From assembly GCA_035310125.1 (NCBI GenBank), contig DATGEP010000163.1, forward strand, positions 1 through 37,567: 37,567 nucleotides of DNA. The letters run 5' to 3'. A program made the translations under genes and the position numbers. Source of the DNA: DATGEP01 sp035310125. GTDB lineage: Bacteria; Chloroflexota; Ktedonobacteria; Ktedonobacterales; JADMIN01. Shown here one piece after another: positions 23,644 through 31,529 of the stretch (the first letter of the stretch is position 1; each line of letters begins with the position of its first letter). The notes under the pieces are model-generated. The model did not search any database. It was not told where the DNA came from and was given only the letters and a program-made list of their open reading frames with translations.

Positions 23644-24769
23644 CCGCCAGCGACGGATTGCAGGGGGCCGCGTCCACCAACTCTGCCGGCACGTCACGCG
23701 GATCGACGCGCTCTAACCAGATTTCGCGCCAATAGGGATAGTTACTGCGCGGGCAGAAGCTCAATCCCGCGTTGTAGCGGGCCTGGCAAATCACGTTCTC
23801 GAGAATGATGCAGTCGTTCTTGAAGTGCAGCATCTTGCCGTTTCGGTCGTCGATGATCCGGCTCACGCGACTCTGCACGCGGAAGACCTGTCCACAGTAC
23901 GGCACGAGTTCCTGGCTGAAGAGCAAACCGCGGTTGAGCCCGTCGCGATTGATCGTGCTGAGGATGTCCTGGAAGCTCTTGACCCGCACGAATTCGCCGG
24001 GCTGCAGATGCAGAAGCTCGCCCACCGGCGTCTTCTCGCCAGTGGGTATTCGACCAGGCCGGTTGGGATAGGGGATCCCGCCCCGAACCCTTTGAAAGGC
24101 GTCATACACCCGCTGTGGGACGCCTGTGGCGCCCAGCCGCGAGCGCACGAGGCGATCAAAGACACGAAACAGGAGGGGCGCAAACATCTCACGCAATCGA
24201 AAATTCCGCGATACATACGCCTCGACGTATTGCTCGAGATCCGAAGGCGGCAACGGAGTCGTGAATTTGAGAATCTGCGTGGCCTGACACGCGTAGATCG
24301 TTTCTGGCTCGGTTGCCTCCCGCGTCGCCGCGTGAAGCTGTGCCTCGGTACACCCCGACCCGCTCGCCGAACCAGCCGCCGGGTCGGGGTTACCGACAGA
24401 CAGGGTGGCGCGGCCTGCGCTCGGCTCCGGGACGGGCGTGAGCCACGCCTCCTTCCAGAAGAGGAGGCACCCCGCCTGACAGTCACCATGCGCCTCACCG
24501 GAACAGCGGATGCCGTCCAGATGGACTGCCGACGGCACGCGACGGCTGACCATGCCTTTCGAGTAATCGCACGTCTTGTGCGCGCGCTTGTAGACGCGGA
24601 GACGCTGGCCACAGTACTTGAGCATCTCGGGCATGAACGGCATGCCGTCAAGGTTGCCATCCTGATCCAGCGAGGCCAGGATGTCTGCCTCTGATTTCAC
24701 CTCGACCCAGTCCCCCGCGCGCAGACCAGGTGGCACCGCCATTTGCAGACGCCGAAGCATGTTCGTCAT
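23630..24769 (-). CDS. Internally duplicated Cys-rich protein of unknown function
   Basis: The protein has 379 residues and no recognised enzymatic motif, signal peptide or membrane segment. Residues 19-110 and 258-352 are two copies of one module: GDWVEVKSEADILASLDQDG and GEFVRVKSFQDILSTINRDG, then MPEMLKYCGQRLRVYKR and SQELVPYCGQVFRVQSR, ending in WKEAWL and WREIWL. Copy 1 keeps a Cys/His cluster (C89-x4-H94-x2-C97-x3-C101) that suggests metal or cofactor binding. Copy 2 is partly degenerate there (C328-x10-C339). A helical linker with two Cys separates them. I recall similar modules as uncharacterised proteins near secondary-metabolite and glycan genes, but cannot confirm this here. AAGGG precedes the ATG. 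It is monocistronic, between the GH30 gene and the GT2 operon. Confidence 0.8.
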   Translation of the reverse strand: MTNMLRRLQMAVPPGLRAGDWVEVKSEADILASLDQDGNLDGMPFMPEMLKYCGQRLRVYKRAHKTCDYSKGMVSRRVPSAVHLDGIRCSGEAHGDCQAGCLLFWKEAWLTPVPEPSAGRATLSVGNPDPAAGSASGSGCTEAQLHAATREATEPETIYACQATQILKFTTPLPPSDLEQYVEAYVSRNFRLREMFAPLLFRVFDRLVRSRLGATGVPQRVYDAFQRVRGGIPYPNRPGRIPTGEKTPVGELLHLQPGEFVRVKSFQDILSTINRDGLNRGLLFSQELVPYCGQVFRVQSRVSRIIDDRNGKMLHFKNDCIILENVICQARYNAGLSFCPRSNYPYWREIWLERVDPRDVPAELVDAAPCNPSLAVTGP

Positions 24770-24943
24770 AGCTACCCTTGGCTCAAAAGCTTACCGCGGC
24801 CGGGAGCTCACGCCGACATCCGTGTCCCTGACAACCGTCCATGTCGAGCCGGCCTGCCCTCGGTTGAGTCAGTCGCCGCCACCACGCGCGCCTGGCTGTG
24901 CGGGCAGCTCGAAATGCCGCAGGTAAGGCACACAGACGGGCTG

Positions 24944-24949
24944 TATAGT
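24944..24949 (+). promoter_or_regulatory. Candidate -10 element (TATAGT) of the GT2-methyltransferase operon
   Basis: TATAGT ends 14 bp before the ATG at 24964, in an otherwise GC-rich region. A start site 7 or so bases downstream would give an almost leaderless mRNA. No Shine-Dalgarno precedes the ATG, which fits. No good -35 is visible. Confidence 0.35.
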
Positions 24950-24963
24950 CGTGCAGTAGTACG

Positions 24964-25878
24964 ATGAATGGGAATGTGCCCCACTCCATTTCGGTAAACA
25001 TTCCCACCCGAAACCGCCCTGCACACGCGGCCGAGTGTGTCGCGACCGTCCTGGCGACGTCAGGTTTCGATGAACTGATCGTCATCGACCAGAGCGACGG
25101 TACGGCGACTGAGGAGGCTCTTGCGGCGATCCATGATCCGCGATTCCGGTATGTCCGCACGCCAACCCGCGGCGTAACGATCGCCCGCAACCTGGCCATC
25201 GAACTCAGCAAGGGGACGATCGTCGCCTGCACCGATGATGATTGTCGTGTTGCACCCGACTGGGCAACCAGAATCGCTGACCTCTTCGAGGCCGATCCCG
25301 ACATCGCGGTGATTTGTGGACGGGTACGCGTGCCCGAGGCGTTGCAGGGATCCGGCTTCACCCTGGGCTTCGACCCGCAAGTGCGCGAATGGAAAGGGCG
25401 CTACCCGTCTCTGGGCGACGAGTGGGGGATCACCGCCAACATGGCAATTCGGCGCGACGTGTTGGCGCGGGTAGGGGGTTTCGACCCGATGCTGGGCGCG
25501 GGCGCGCCACTGCGCTCTGGCGGTGAGCCGGACTTTATTTTTCGCGTTATCCGTGCTGGCATGAAGGTTCTGAATGCCCGCGAGGTGGTGGTGGATCACC
25601 TCGGCGTGCGAACGGACGGCGAGGAGGCACAGAAACTCATCCTGGGCTACGGCGCCGGCACGGCCGCGGCGATCTACAAGCACGTGCGTTTGGGCGACCC
25701 GGCCGCGATAAGAGTGTACCTCGAGTTCCTCTGGTCCACGATGTACCGCGTTGGCGTAAACGTCGTCCGTGGCAAGCGACCCATCGGCCTGGGCTATCTG
25801 CTCGCGTTCATGTCCGGCTCAGCCCGGTCCTACAGATTCCGGGTGGACCGCAGACTGCGGCAATACGTGAATCGCTGA
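24964..25878 (+). CDS. GT2-family glycosyltransferase
   Basis: This 304-residue GT-A-fold inverting glycosyltransferase begins with the nucleotide-binding strand SISVNIPTRNRPAHAAECVATVL. It carries the metal-binding acidic motif VACTDDDCRVAPDW. The acceptor region includes GDEWGITANMAIRRDVLARVGGFDPMLGAGAPLRSGGEPDFIFRVIRAG, where the ED-type acidic pair is represented by GEPDF. The C-terminal part is basic and amphipathic, with no transmembrane domain. It is the first gene of a plus-strand operon, 7 bp from the methyltransferase gene, and probably adds one sugar to the lipid-linked unit in the cytoplasm. Confidence 0.88.
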   Translation: MNGNVPHSISVNIPTRNRPAHAAECVATVLATSGFDELIVIDQSDGTATEEALAAIHDPRFRYVRTPTRGVTIARNLAIELSKGTIVACTDDDCRVAPDWATRIADLFEADPDIAVICGRVRVPEALQGSGFTLGFDPQVREWKGRYPSLGDEWGITANMAIRRDVLARVGGFDPMLGAGAPLRSGGEPDFIFRVIRAGMKVLNAREVVVDHLGVRTDGEEAQKLILGYGAGTAAAIYKHVRLGDPAAIRVYLEFLWSTMYRVGVNVVRGKRPIGLGYLLAFMSGSARSYRFRVDRRLRQYVNR

Positions 25879-25885
25879 TCACCGC

Positions 25886-26596
25886 ATGAACGAGGAGAAC
25901 GCCGGCGACGCTGTTCGCTATTTCTCGGACAACGCGCAGCAGTTTACACAGCTCTACCGCGCGCAGCCAGAGTTCTATGCGGACCGAGTGCGGCTGTGGC
26001 ACCAACTGCTGGATCGGTACGCTGCCCGCGGCGGACGGTCGATCGATATGGGCTGCGGACCCGGCGTGTTCAGCTTCTATCTAGCGGACAAAGGCGGCAC
26101 GGTCGTCGGCATTGACGGCGCCTCGGACATGGTCGCAGCCTGTGAGCTCCAGCGGCGCGAGCGTGGTCTGCTGAACATCACATTTCTTCAGGCCCGCCTA
26201 CCAGATGTCGATGAACCCGAGCTCGGCGAGGCCGACCTGATTATTAGCTCCAGCGTTGTCGAGTATGTGGAGGATCTTGACGCCACGCTCGCGCTGTTCT
26301 CGCGCCTCCTCCGGCCCGGCGGAGCCCTCTTGATATCGATGCCCAATATCACGAGCGTCAGTCGTACGCTTCAACGACTGAAATACAAGTTACTGGGCAC
26401 GCCCGAGATCTACGAGTACATTCGGCACTTCTCGTCACCTGGCTTGCTGCGGCGGCGTGTCAGGCCACTTGGCCTGACTCTGGTGGAGGCGCATTACTAC
26501 ACGCACTTCACGAGGCTGGCAAAACTGGGCCGGGCGCTGCGGATGCCGCTGGCGCTTACTGAGGATCTCTTCGTAGCGGCGTTCCGCAAGGGATGA
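25886..26596 (+). CDS. Class I SAM-dependent methyltransferase
   Basis: This 236-residue Rossmann-type methyltransferase has motif I as SIDMGCGPGVFSFYLADKG, with the acidic end of strand 2 in VVGIDGASDM. Motif IV is ADLIISSSVVEYVEDLDATLALFSRLLRPGGALLISMPN, close to the UbiE/COQ5-like group. The N-terminal VRYFSDNAQQFTQLYR is typical of sugar or lipid O-methyltransferases in glycan clusters. It lies between two GT2 genes with spacings of 7 and 4 bp, so a sugar O-methylation role is inferred, possibly a non-reducing-end cap that limits chain length. The substrate is unknown. Confidence 0.85.
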   Translation: MNEENAGDAVRYFSDNAQQFTQLYRAQPEFYADRVRLWHQLLDRYAARGGRSIDMGCGPGVFSFYLADKGGTVVGIDGASDMVAACELQRRERGLLNITFLQARLPDVDEPELGEADLIISSSVVEYVEDLDATLALFSRLLRPGGALLISMPNITSVSRTLQRLKYKLLGTPEIYEYIRHFSSPGLLRRRVRPLGLTLVEAHYYTHFTRLAKLGRALRMPLALTEDLFVAAFRKG

Positions 26597-26600
26597 CGCA

Positions 26601-27626
26601 ATGAGCACCAGCGAACCTTTCGTCAGCGTGGTGACACCGGTCTACAACTGCGGCCCGTATATCGCGGAGTGCATCGAGAGCGTCCTGAATCAAACGTACC
26701 GGAACTTCGAGTACCTGATCGTCAACAACTGCAGCACGGACGGAACGCTCGAGATCGCGCAGAACTACGCGAAGCACGACAAGCGCATCCGCGTCAGCGA
26801 TAACGCCGAATTTCTGGGCGTGATTGCGAATCACAACAACGCTTTCAACCAGATGTCACCGAACAGCAAATACTGCAAGGTGGTATCGGGGGACGACTGG
26901 CTCTTCCGCGACTGCCTGACCCGGATGGTCGAGCATGCGGAGGCGTATCCGAGGGTCGGCGTCGTCTGTTGCTATTCGATCGAAGGCAAACGGGTGCTGT
27001 TTCAGGGACTCGACTACGCGGAGAGTGTCGTGGACGGTCGTGAAATCAGCCGGAATACGCTGCTCGGCAAGCTGCCTTTCGTGCTTGGCGCTCCCACCTC
27101 CCTGCTCTATCGGGCGGATCTGGTGCGCCGGACGAAGACCTTCTACCCGTACGCCGACCCAGCGCCCCACGCGGACGTTTCGGGCATCTATCAGGCGCTG
27201 CGGGATTCCGACTTCGGCTTCGTGCACCAGATTCTGACCTTCACCCGAATCCACGCGCAAACCCAGACATCGGCGAGCTTCAAGTTCGGGCGGCAGCACC
27301 ACGCATTTATCGCGGACGTGGCGCGCTTCGGCCCGTATTTCCTCAGTCCGGCGGAGTGCGCGCAGCAACTCCACGTCTTCACCGACAAGTACTACGCATG
27401 GCTGGTCGCGGCGCTGATCGAGAATTCATTCGACAAGGAGTTCCTGGAGATTCAGCGCGCGGCCATGCGCCAGATCGGGTTCGAGCTCAGCACGGCGCGC
27501 ATCGTGAAGGCTGCGCTACTGAGAGGAGTCGAGTTCCTCGGTCAGCCGGGCAGCACCTCGAGGAAGATTGCCGCGATGCTGAGGCGCAAGGGCAAGATCG
27601 AGGCGCGCGGTGCGAGCATGACCTAG
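26601..27626 (+). CDS. GT2-family glycosyltransferase
   Basis: This 341-residue GT-A enzyme begins with the classical GT2 N-terminus FVSVVTPVYNCGPYIAECIESVLNQTYRNFEYLIVNNCSTDGT. It carries the DXD-equivalent KVVSGDDWLF. The rest contains a GAPTSLLYRADLVRR acceptor segment and an aromatic-rich DVSGIYQALRDSDFGFVHQILTFTRIHAQT block. It starts 4 bp after the methyltransferase stop, with AAGGGATG acting as the ribosome binding site inside that gene. It probably adds a sugar in the cytoplasmic assembly of the glycan unit. The 27-bp gap to the next gene contains GAGGAG. Confidence 0.88.
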   Translation: MSTSEPFVSVVTPVYNCGPYIAECIESVLNQTYRNFEYLIVNNCSTDGTLEIAQNYAKHDKRIRVSDNAEFLGVIANHNNAFNQMSPNSKYCKVVSGDDWLFRDCLTRMVEHAEAYPRVGVVCCYSIEGKRVLFQGLDYAESVVDGREISRNTLLGKLPFVLGAPTSLLYRADLVRRTKTFYPYADPAPHADVSGIYQALRDSDFGFVHQILTFTRIHAQTQTSASFKFGRQHHAFIADVARFGPYFLSPAECAQQLHVFTDKYYAWLVAALIENSFDKEFLEIQRAAMRQIGFELSTARIVKAALLRGVEFLGQPGSTSRKIAAMLRRKGKIEARGASMT

Positions 27627-27653
27627 TTAGGGCCGAGGAGAAAGAGAGCGAGC

Positions 27654-28961
27654 ATGAGCGCGATTGCGATTTTGGGCACCGGAATGGCCGCCCTGGGGGC
27701 GTCGTATCGCCTGCGCGGGGAGAAGCACCGCTGTGTGCTGTACGACAAGAACACCTACGCCGGGGGCCACACGGTGACCGCGCGCTCGCCGGACGGGTTC
27801 TCTTTCGACGTCGGGCCGCATGTTTCGTTCACCAAGGACGAGCGCATCCAAGAGCTCTTCGCGAACGCGGTTAACGGCGCTTACGAGGACGTGAAGTACA
27901 GCCTGAACAACTACTGGCAAGGGCATTGGATCGTCCATCCGGTGCAGACCAACCTCTACGGGTTGCCGCCCGACGTGATTACGAAGATCGTGCTCTCCTT
28001 CGTCGAGGAAATGCAAAAGCCCCTCGGCGAGGTCGAGAACTACGCGGAGTGGCTGATTGCGAGCTACGGCAAGGTCATGGCCGAAACCTTCCCGATGGCG
28101 TACACGGCCAAGTACCACACGACGCCGGCCGAAAATCTACGCACGGACTGGATTGGCCCGCGCATGTACCGGCCGACCCTCGAAGAGGTCCTGATGGGCG
28201 CGCTCACGCCCAAGGTCGCGAACGTCCATTACGTCCAGAGCTTTCGCTACCCGACTTACGGCGGCTTCCAGGCGTACCCTGACGGGCTGCGCGGCGAGGC
28301 CGAAGTCGTGCTCGGCCACGAGCTCGTGCGGCTCGATCCCTCAGCCAGGGAGCTCATCTTCCGGAATGGCGCGCGCGTTGCATACGACGCCCTGGTCTCG
28401 TCGATCGCGCTCCCGGATCTGATCCCGATGATTGTCGGCGTCCCGGCGGAGGTCGTCGAAGCCGTCTCGCAACTTGCCTGCTCGAGCGTGGTGCTGGTCA
28501 ACGTGGGCCTCGGTCGGGCCGACAACATCTCAAAGGTTCAAATCTCGTACTTCTACGACAGGGACGTGATCTTCTCGCGCCTGTGCTTTCCGCACATGTT
28601 CTCGCCCAACAACGTGCCGCCCGGTCACGGCTCGATTCAGGCCGAGGTGTACTTCTCGAAGAAGTACATGCCCATGTCGGGCACGCCCGAGTCCTGCATC
28701 GAACCGGTCATCGCCGACCTGCGTCGGGTCGGACTGATCCGCGAAGACGACGAGATCCTGTACAAGAACGCGACCTTCGCCAAATACGCCAACATCATCT
28801 TCGACCACGATCGGCCAAAGGCGCTGGCTACCGTACACGGCTACCTCGACGAGATCGGCGTCAACTACTGCGGCCGCTACGGCGACTGGGCCTACCTCTG
28901 GACCGACGACAGCTTCAAAAGCGGCGAGCGCGCCGCGGAGAGCGCGCTCGCCAGGCTGTAG
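27654..28961 (+). CDS. FAD-dependent oxidoreductase resembling UDP-galactopyranose mutase / amine oxidase
   Basis: This 435-residue flavoprotein has an N-terminal FAD-binding motif, IAILGTGMAALGASYRL, followed by YDKNTYAGGHTVT and FDVGPHVSFT. The last two correspond to the GG-doublet and GxH loop seen in UDP-galactopyranose mutases and protoporphyrinogen-oxidase-like proteins. Other blocks include a central ALVSSIALPDLIPMI and a C-terminal YGDWAYLWTDDSFKSGERAAESAL, the FAD-contacting end of that superfamily. Its position at the end of an operon of GT2, methyltransferase and GT2 genes makes a role in sugar-nucleotide isomerisation, or in oxidation of a sugar, plausible. The length is somewhat above that of bacterial Glf. 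The assignment as a true mutase is uncertain. Confidence 0.75.
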   Translation: MSAIAILGTGMAALGASYRLRGEKHRCVLYDKNTYAGGHTVTARSPDGFSFDVGPHVSFTKDERIQELFANAVNGAYEDVKYSLNNYWQGHWIVHPVQTNLYGLPPDVITKIVLSFVEEMQKPLGEVENYAEWLIASYGKVMAETFPMAYTAKYHTTPAENLRTDWIGPRMYRPTLEEVLMGALTPKVANVHYVQSFRYPTYGGFQAYPDGLRGEAEVVLGHELVRLDPSARELIFRNGARVAYDALVSSIALPDLIPMIVGVPAEVVEAVSQLACSSVVLVNVGLGRADNISKVQISYFYDRDVIFSRLCFPHMFSPNNVPPGHGSIQAEVYFSKKYMPMSGTPESCIEPVIADLRRVGLIREDDEILYKNATFAKYANIIFDHDRPKALATVHGYLDEIGVNYCGRYGDWAYLWTDDSFKSGERAAESALARL

Positions 28962-28988
28962 CGGACATCAGCTCGCGCTCACCGCTGC

Positions 28989-31100
28989 TTAGCGCGTCAC
29001 TTCCTCCTTAGCGATCAGGGGCTCGGCTTCGGTCGCGTCGGTTTCCGTTGCAACCAGTTCTGGCACGGTGGCGAGCTCCGCCACCGCGAACAGCACGCGG
29101 CCGTCGTCGAGCATCGTCGGCTGAAGGTCGACGAAGGTGCCTGCCCCAGGATCGAGTACGCTGACCGTGAACTGATCCATATCGCCGCCGGTCGCCGCGT
29201 ATGGCGTCGGGTTGACTACGAGGGACAGTTGCGGATCGAACACGGTGACCGTGTTGCCGGCACTGTCGGTCACCGCGAGTGCGTACATCTGACCGCCCAC
29301 CTTGAGGTTGCCAGGAGGCAGGCTGCCATCGGTCGTCGGCGGCAACAGCACGAGGCTCATGGACAGTGTGTCGGCTTCGCCGGCGGTCACTTCGACCGTC
29401 AGGGCGCCGTCCGCCGACGTAAGCGAGCCGCCGAGGGATGGGTCAATGGTTGCCTGGACCGGAGCAACTGCGCCTGGCGCGCCGGCCGTGACTCCCGCCA
29501 CGTCGACGACTGCGGGGAGTGCTGGCGCGGTGGGGCCCGCGACGTCGACCGATGTCGGCGTGGCCGCGATGGGCGCTTGGGCGAGGGGGACGGGCGCGCT
29601 GGCCGACGGAACACTGGCGACGAAGGGCAAACTCACCGTGCTGCGCGCGCCGCCGCCGCCACCGCCGCCACCGCCGCCGCCACCGCCACCGCCGCTGCTA
29701 CTACTACTACCGCTGCTAGAACCGCTGCCGCTGCCGCTGCCTGTCGGCGGGGCCGGCGTTGCAGTCGGCGTCATCGTCGGTATGTCCGTCGGCAGCGGTG
29801 TTGCGTTGGCCCCGGCCGCCGGCAGCGGTGTTGCGGTGGCCCCGGCCGTGTTGGTGGCGGTCGGGCTCGGCACGCTGGTCGGCGGCATCGGCGTGCTGGT
29901 CGGCGGCATCGGCGTGTTCGTCGGCGGCATCGGCGTGTTGGTCGGCGTCGGGCCTGGGGTATTCGTCGAGGTCGCCCGTGGCACAGCGGTCGGCGTGTGT
30001 GTCGGGCCACCAGCCACCGGTGTCCCGGTCGCGGTCGGCGTCAGGGTCGCTGTGGCAGTGGTGGTGCGGGTGGGCGTCTGAGCGGGCGTCGACGTGAGGG
30101 TGGGGGAGGGCAGCCCCCCAGCCACCTGCGTCGGCGTCATTGTTGGCGAAGCCGTAGCAACCGGCGGCGGCGTCGCCGTGAGTGTGGCTATGGCCGTCGC
30201 CGTTGGCGTAGCCGTCGCAACCGGCAGCGGCGTCGCCGTCAGTGTGGCTGTGGCCGTCGCCGTTGCGGTGCGCGTTGCAGTCGCCACCGGAGTCGATGTC
30301 GCCGTTGCGGTCGGGCTGGCTGTCGGACTGGCGTTAGCCGCGAAATCGCTAAAGCCGTAGTTGCCATTTATCCCGGTTTGCTTGTCCACAAACCAGCCGA
30401 TTCCCGGCGCTCCTCCCGAAAAGCTCGTATCCACGACCCTGATGAGCTCGATCCCATTCTTGGCAAACGTTAAGGTTGAACCGACCGCGGTGGCGCTAAT
30501 GACATCACCATTTGCACAGCCGATGCCCGAACGTAGAGTAACGGTGGCAAAGCTCCCTAATGGCCCGAGCCAGCGCGCAATGCCCACGTATGCATTAGAT
30601 TGCGCTACGCTGCATGTGAATTCATAACCCGTCGAGCTATTGGCAGTCATCGTCGAGCGCAGCCGCAATTCAACTTCCGCACAACACGCCACTGGAGCGG
30701 AAGTTACGTACACCGTCGCCTGGGCACTCTGATCATTGCCCCATGCGCCCGTGAGCAACGCGGTTGAATCATTGAATGGATTGGAACTATTCCCGGGCTG
30801 CGTTCCAAACGCCTTATTTGGCGTGGTCCGCATGTCCGTCCAGTCCAGGCCGGTGCTCCCCCCGTTGATCCAATTACCCGATTCAGAAATCGGATTCTCC
30901 GTAGCCGGGAAGTTGGTGGAGTACGTCGTGCGGGCTCCCGCTGCTTGCGCGTCTTGAAGAAGGAGGGTAGCTGGCGACGTCCATTGCCAGGCAACCAGAC
31001 CAATACACAGGAGCGCGAATATCGCGCGACGTGCCATGCGCGTGACGCGCTTGGCGGGACCTCTCGGGCTGGGTCCGGATGGCGACAGGTCAGTACTCAA
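28989..31100 (-). CDS. Secreted lectin-like surface protein with long Thr/Pro and poly-Gly linkers
   Basis: The protein has 703 residues from TTG 31100; ATG 31037 is an alternative that keeps the signal peptide MARRAIFALLCIGLVAW, with cleavage near AQAAGA. A beta-rich, probably concanavalin-like domain (about 55-255, YSTNFPATENPISESGNWINGG...GLDWTD) matches the protein at 32570-33442. A Thr/Pro/Ala linker follows, including a seven-residue TPMPPTN-type repeat, then Ser-rich and 15-Gly tracts. The C-terminal region (about 480-703) is a beta domain with TVSLPFVASVPSA and TVTVFDPQLSLVV and an acidic tail. The protein at 3-1217 has the same Gly-linker-plus-beta layout. No LPXTG or transmembrane anchor is seen. 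It is probably a cell-surface glycan-binding or matrix protein. It is convergent with the flavoprotein gene, 27 bp away. Confidence 0.85.
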   Translation of the reverse strand: MSTDLSPSGPSPRGPAKRVTRMARRAIFALLCIGLVAWQWTSPATLLLQDAQAAGARTTYSTNFPATENPISESGNWINGGSTGLDWTDMRTTPNKAFGTQPGNSSNPFNDSTALLTGAWGNDQSAQATVYVTSAPVACCAEVELRLRSTMTANSSTGYEFTCSVAQSNAYVGIARWLGPLGSFATVTLRSGIGCANGDVISATAVGSTLTFAKNGIELIRVVDTSFSGGAPGIGWFVDKQTGINGNYGFSDFAANASPTASPTATATSTPVATATRTATATATATLTATPLPVATATPTATAIATLTATPPPVATASPTMTPTQVAGGLPSPTLTSTPAQTPTRTTTATATLTPTATGTPVAGGPTHTPTAVPRATSTNTPGPTPTNTPMPPTNTPMPPTSTPMPPTSVPSPTATNTAGATATPLPAAGANATPLPTDIPTMTPTATPAPPTGSGSGSGSSSGSSSSSGGGGGGGGGGGGGGGARSTVSLPFVASVPSASAPVPLAQAPIAATPTSVDVAGPTAPALPAVVDVAGVTAGAPGAVAPVQATIDPSLGGSLTSADGALTVEVTAGEADTLSMSLVLLPPTTDGSLPPGNLKVGGQMYALAVTDSAGNTVTVFDPQLSLVVNPTPYAATGGDMDQFTVSVLDPGAGTFVDLQPTMLDDGRVLFAVAELATVPELVATETDATEAEPLIAKEEVTR
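29649..29693 (-). repeat. Trinucleotide tract encoding fifteen consecutive Gly
   Basis: Fifteen GGC/GGT codons in a row (gcc/acc on the plus strand) are followed by a CTG/CTA run encoding Ser. A tract like this can change length by replication slippage without breaking frame. Confidence 0.9.
29876..29945 (-). repeat. 21-bp tandem repeat encoding TPMPPT(N/S)
   Basis: About three near-identical units of period 21 bp lie in the Pro/Thr linker of the surface protein, with only one or two base changes between units. This suggests recent copy-number change. Confidence 0.7.
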
Positions 31101-31529
31101 ATGGGCCCACTTTCGATTTTGTCGAGCGTAGCTGTTTTTTCACACACGGGATTACTCCAGTCACGTGCCATCGTCTACCAACGAAGCATCTGGCGGGTTT
31201 GTTATTGCCCAACCGCACGTTCGATTTAGGGCTGTAACCAACCCTTCACAACCGGGTAACAGTTCCGACTTCAGGATCAGGCTCGGTCCGCCCAGTCTTG
31301 CGAGCGCGCCTGCAGGCGCCTACGGACGCATCGAACGCGCCGGTACGGTACACCACGGCGGCGTGTGGAGTCCACAGCCGTATTCCAGCGCTAGACAGCA
31401 CTCTAACGAGGAATCGGATGTGGTTCCCCTAATCGGCGCCGGAACCGCGCATGGCACATGCAGTGCGCTTTCGCGGCGTCGAAGACCAGCCAGCTCATCC
31501 AGTCCAGGCGAATAGTTTCGCCACGGGCA
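31101..31529. other. Intergenic region between surface protein and DPM1-like GT2
   Basis: These 429 bp hold no convincing gene. The one open frame on the plus strand (31165-31515) has Ser/Arg-rich, coding-unlike sequence. The 5' leader and promoter of the surface protein must lie here. Several CAACC motifs (31208-31253) are not in 11-bp phase. A 14-bp perfect palindrome lies at 31306-31319. Nothing else is recognised. Confidence 0.5.
31306..31319. repeat. 14-bp perfect palindrome
   Basis: GCGCCTGCAGGCGC reads the same on both strands. It lies in a non-coding region about 200 bp upstream of the surface-protein start. It could be a dimeric regulator site, but in GC-rich DNA chance is possible. 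Confidence 0.3.

Noticed and set aside
24862..24868. A single GGTTGAG (CTCAACC on the minus strand) upstream of the Cys-rich duplicated gene
   Set aside because: No half-site lies 11 or 22 bp on either side, so I do not count it as a box, although its distance (93 bp) is similar to that at the flippases.
29229..30473. Long plus-strand frames opposite the Thr/Pro and Gly linkers of the surface protein
   Set aside because: They are made of antisense low-complexity repeats (Arg-rich or Val/Gly-rich). The minus-strand gene has a signal peptide and domains with a paralog.
31134..31140. A run of T residues upstream of the surface protein, as a possible terminator
   Set aside because: No GC-rich hairpin precedes it on either strand.
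31208..31253. A cluster of CAACC motifs in the long intergenic region
   Set aside because: The spacings (25, 29, 10 and 14 bp) are not multiples of 11, and the orientation points away from the nearest genes.
31165..31515. A 116-codon plus-strand open frame in the 429-bp gap
   Set aside because: There is no ribosome binding site and no recognisable domain, and its composition is Ser/Arg-rich. I leave the region as non-coding.
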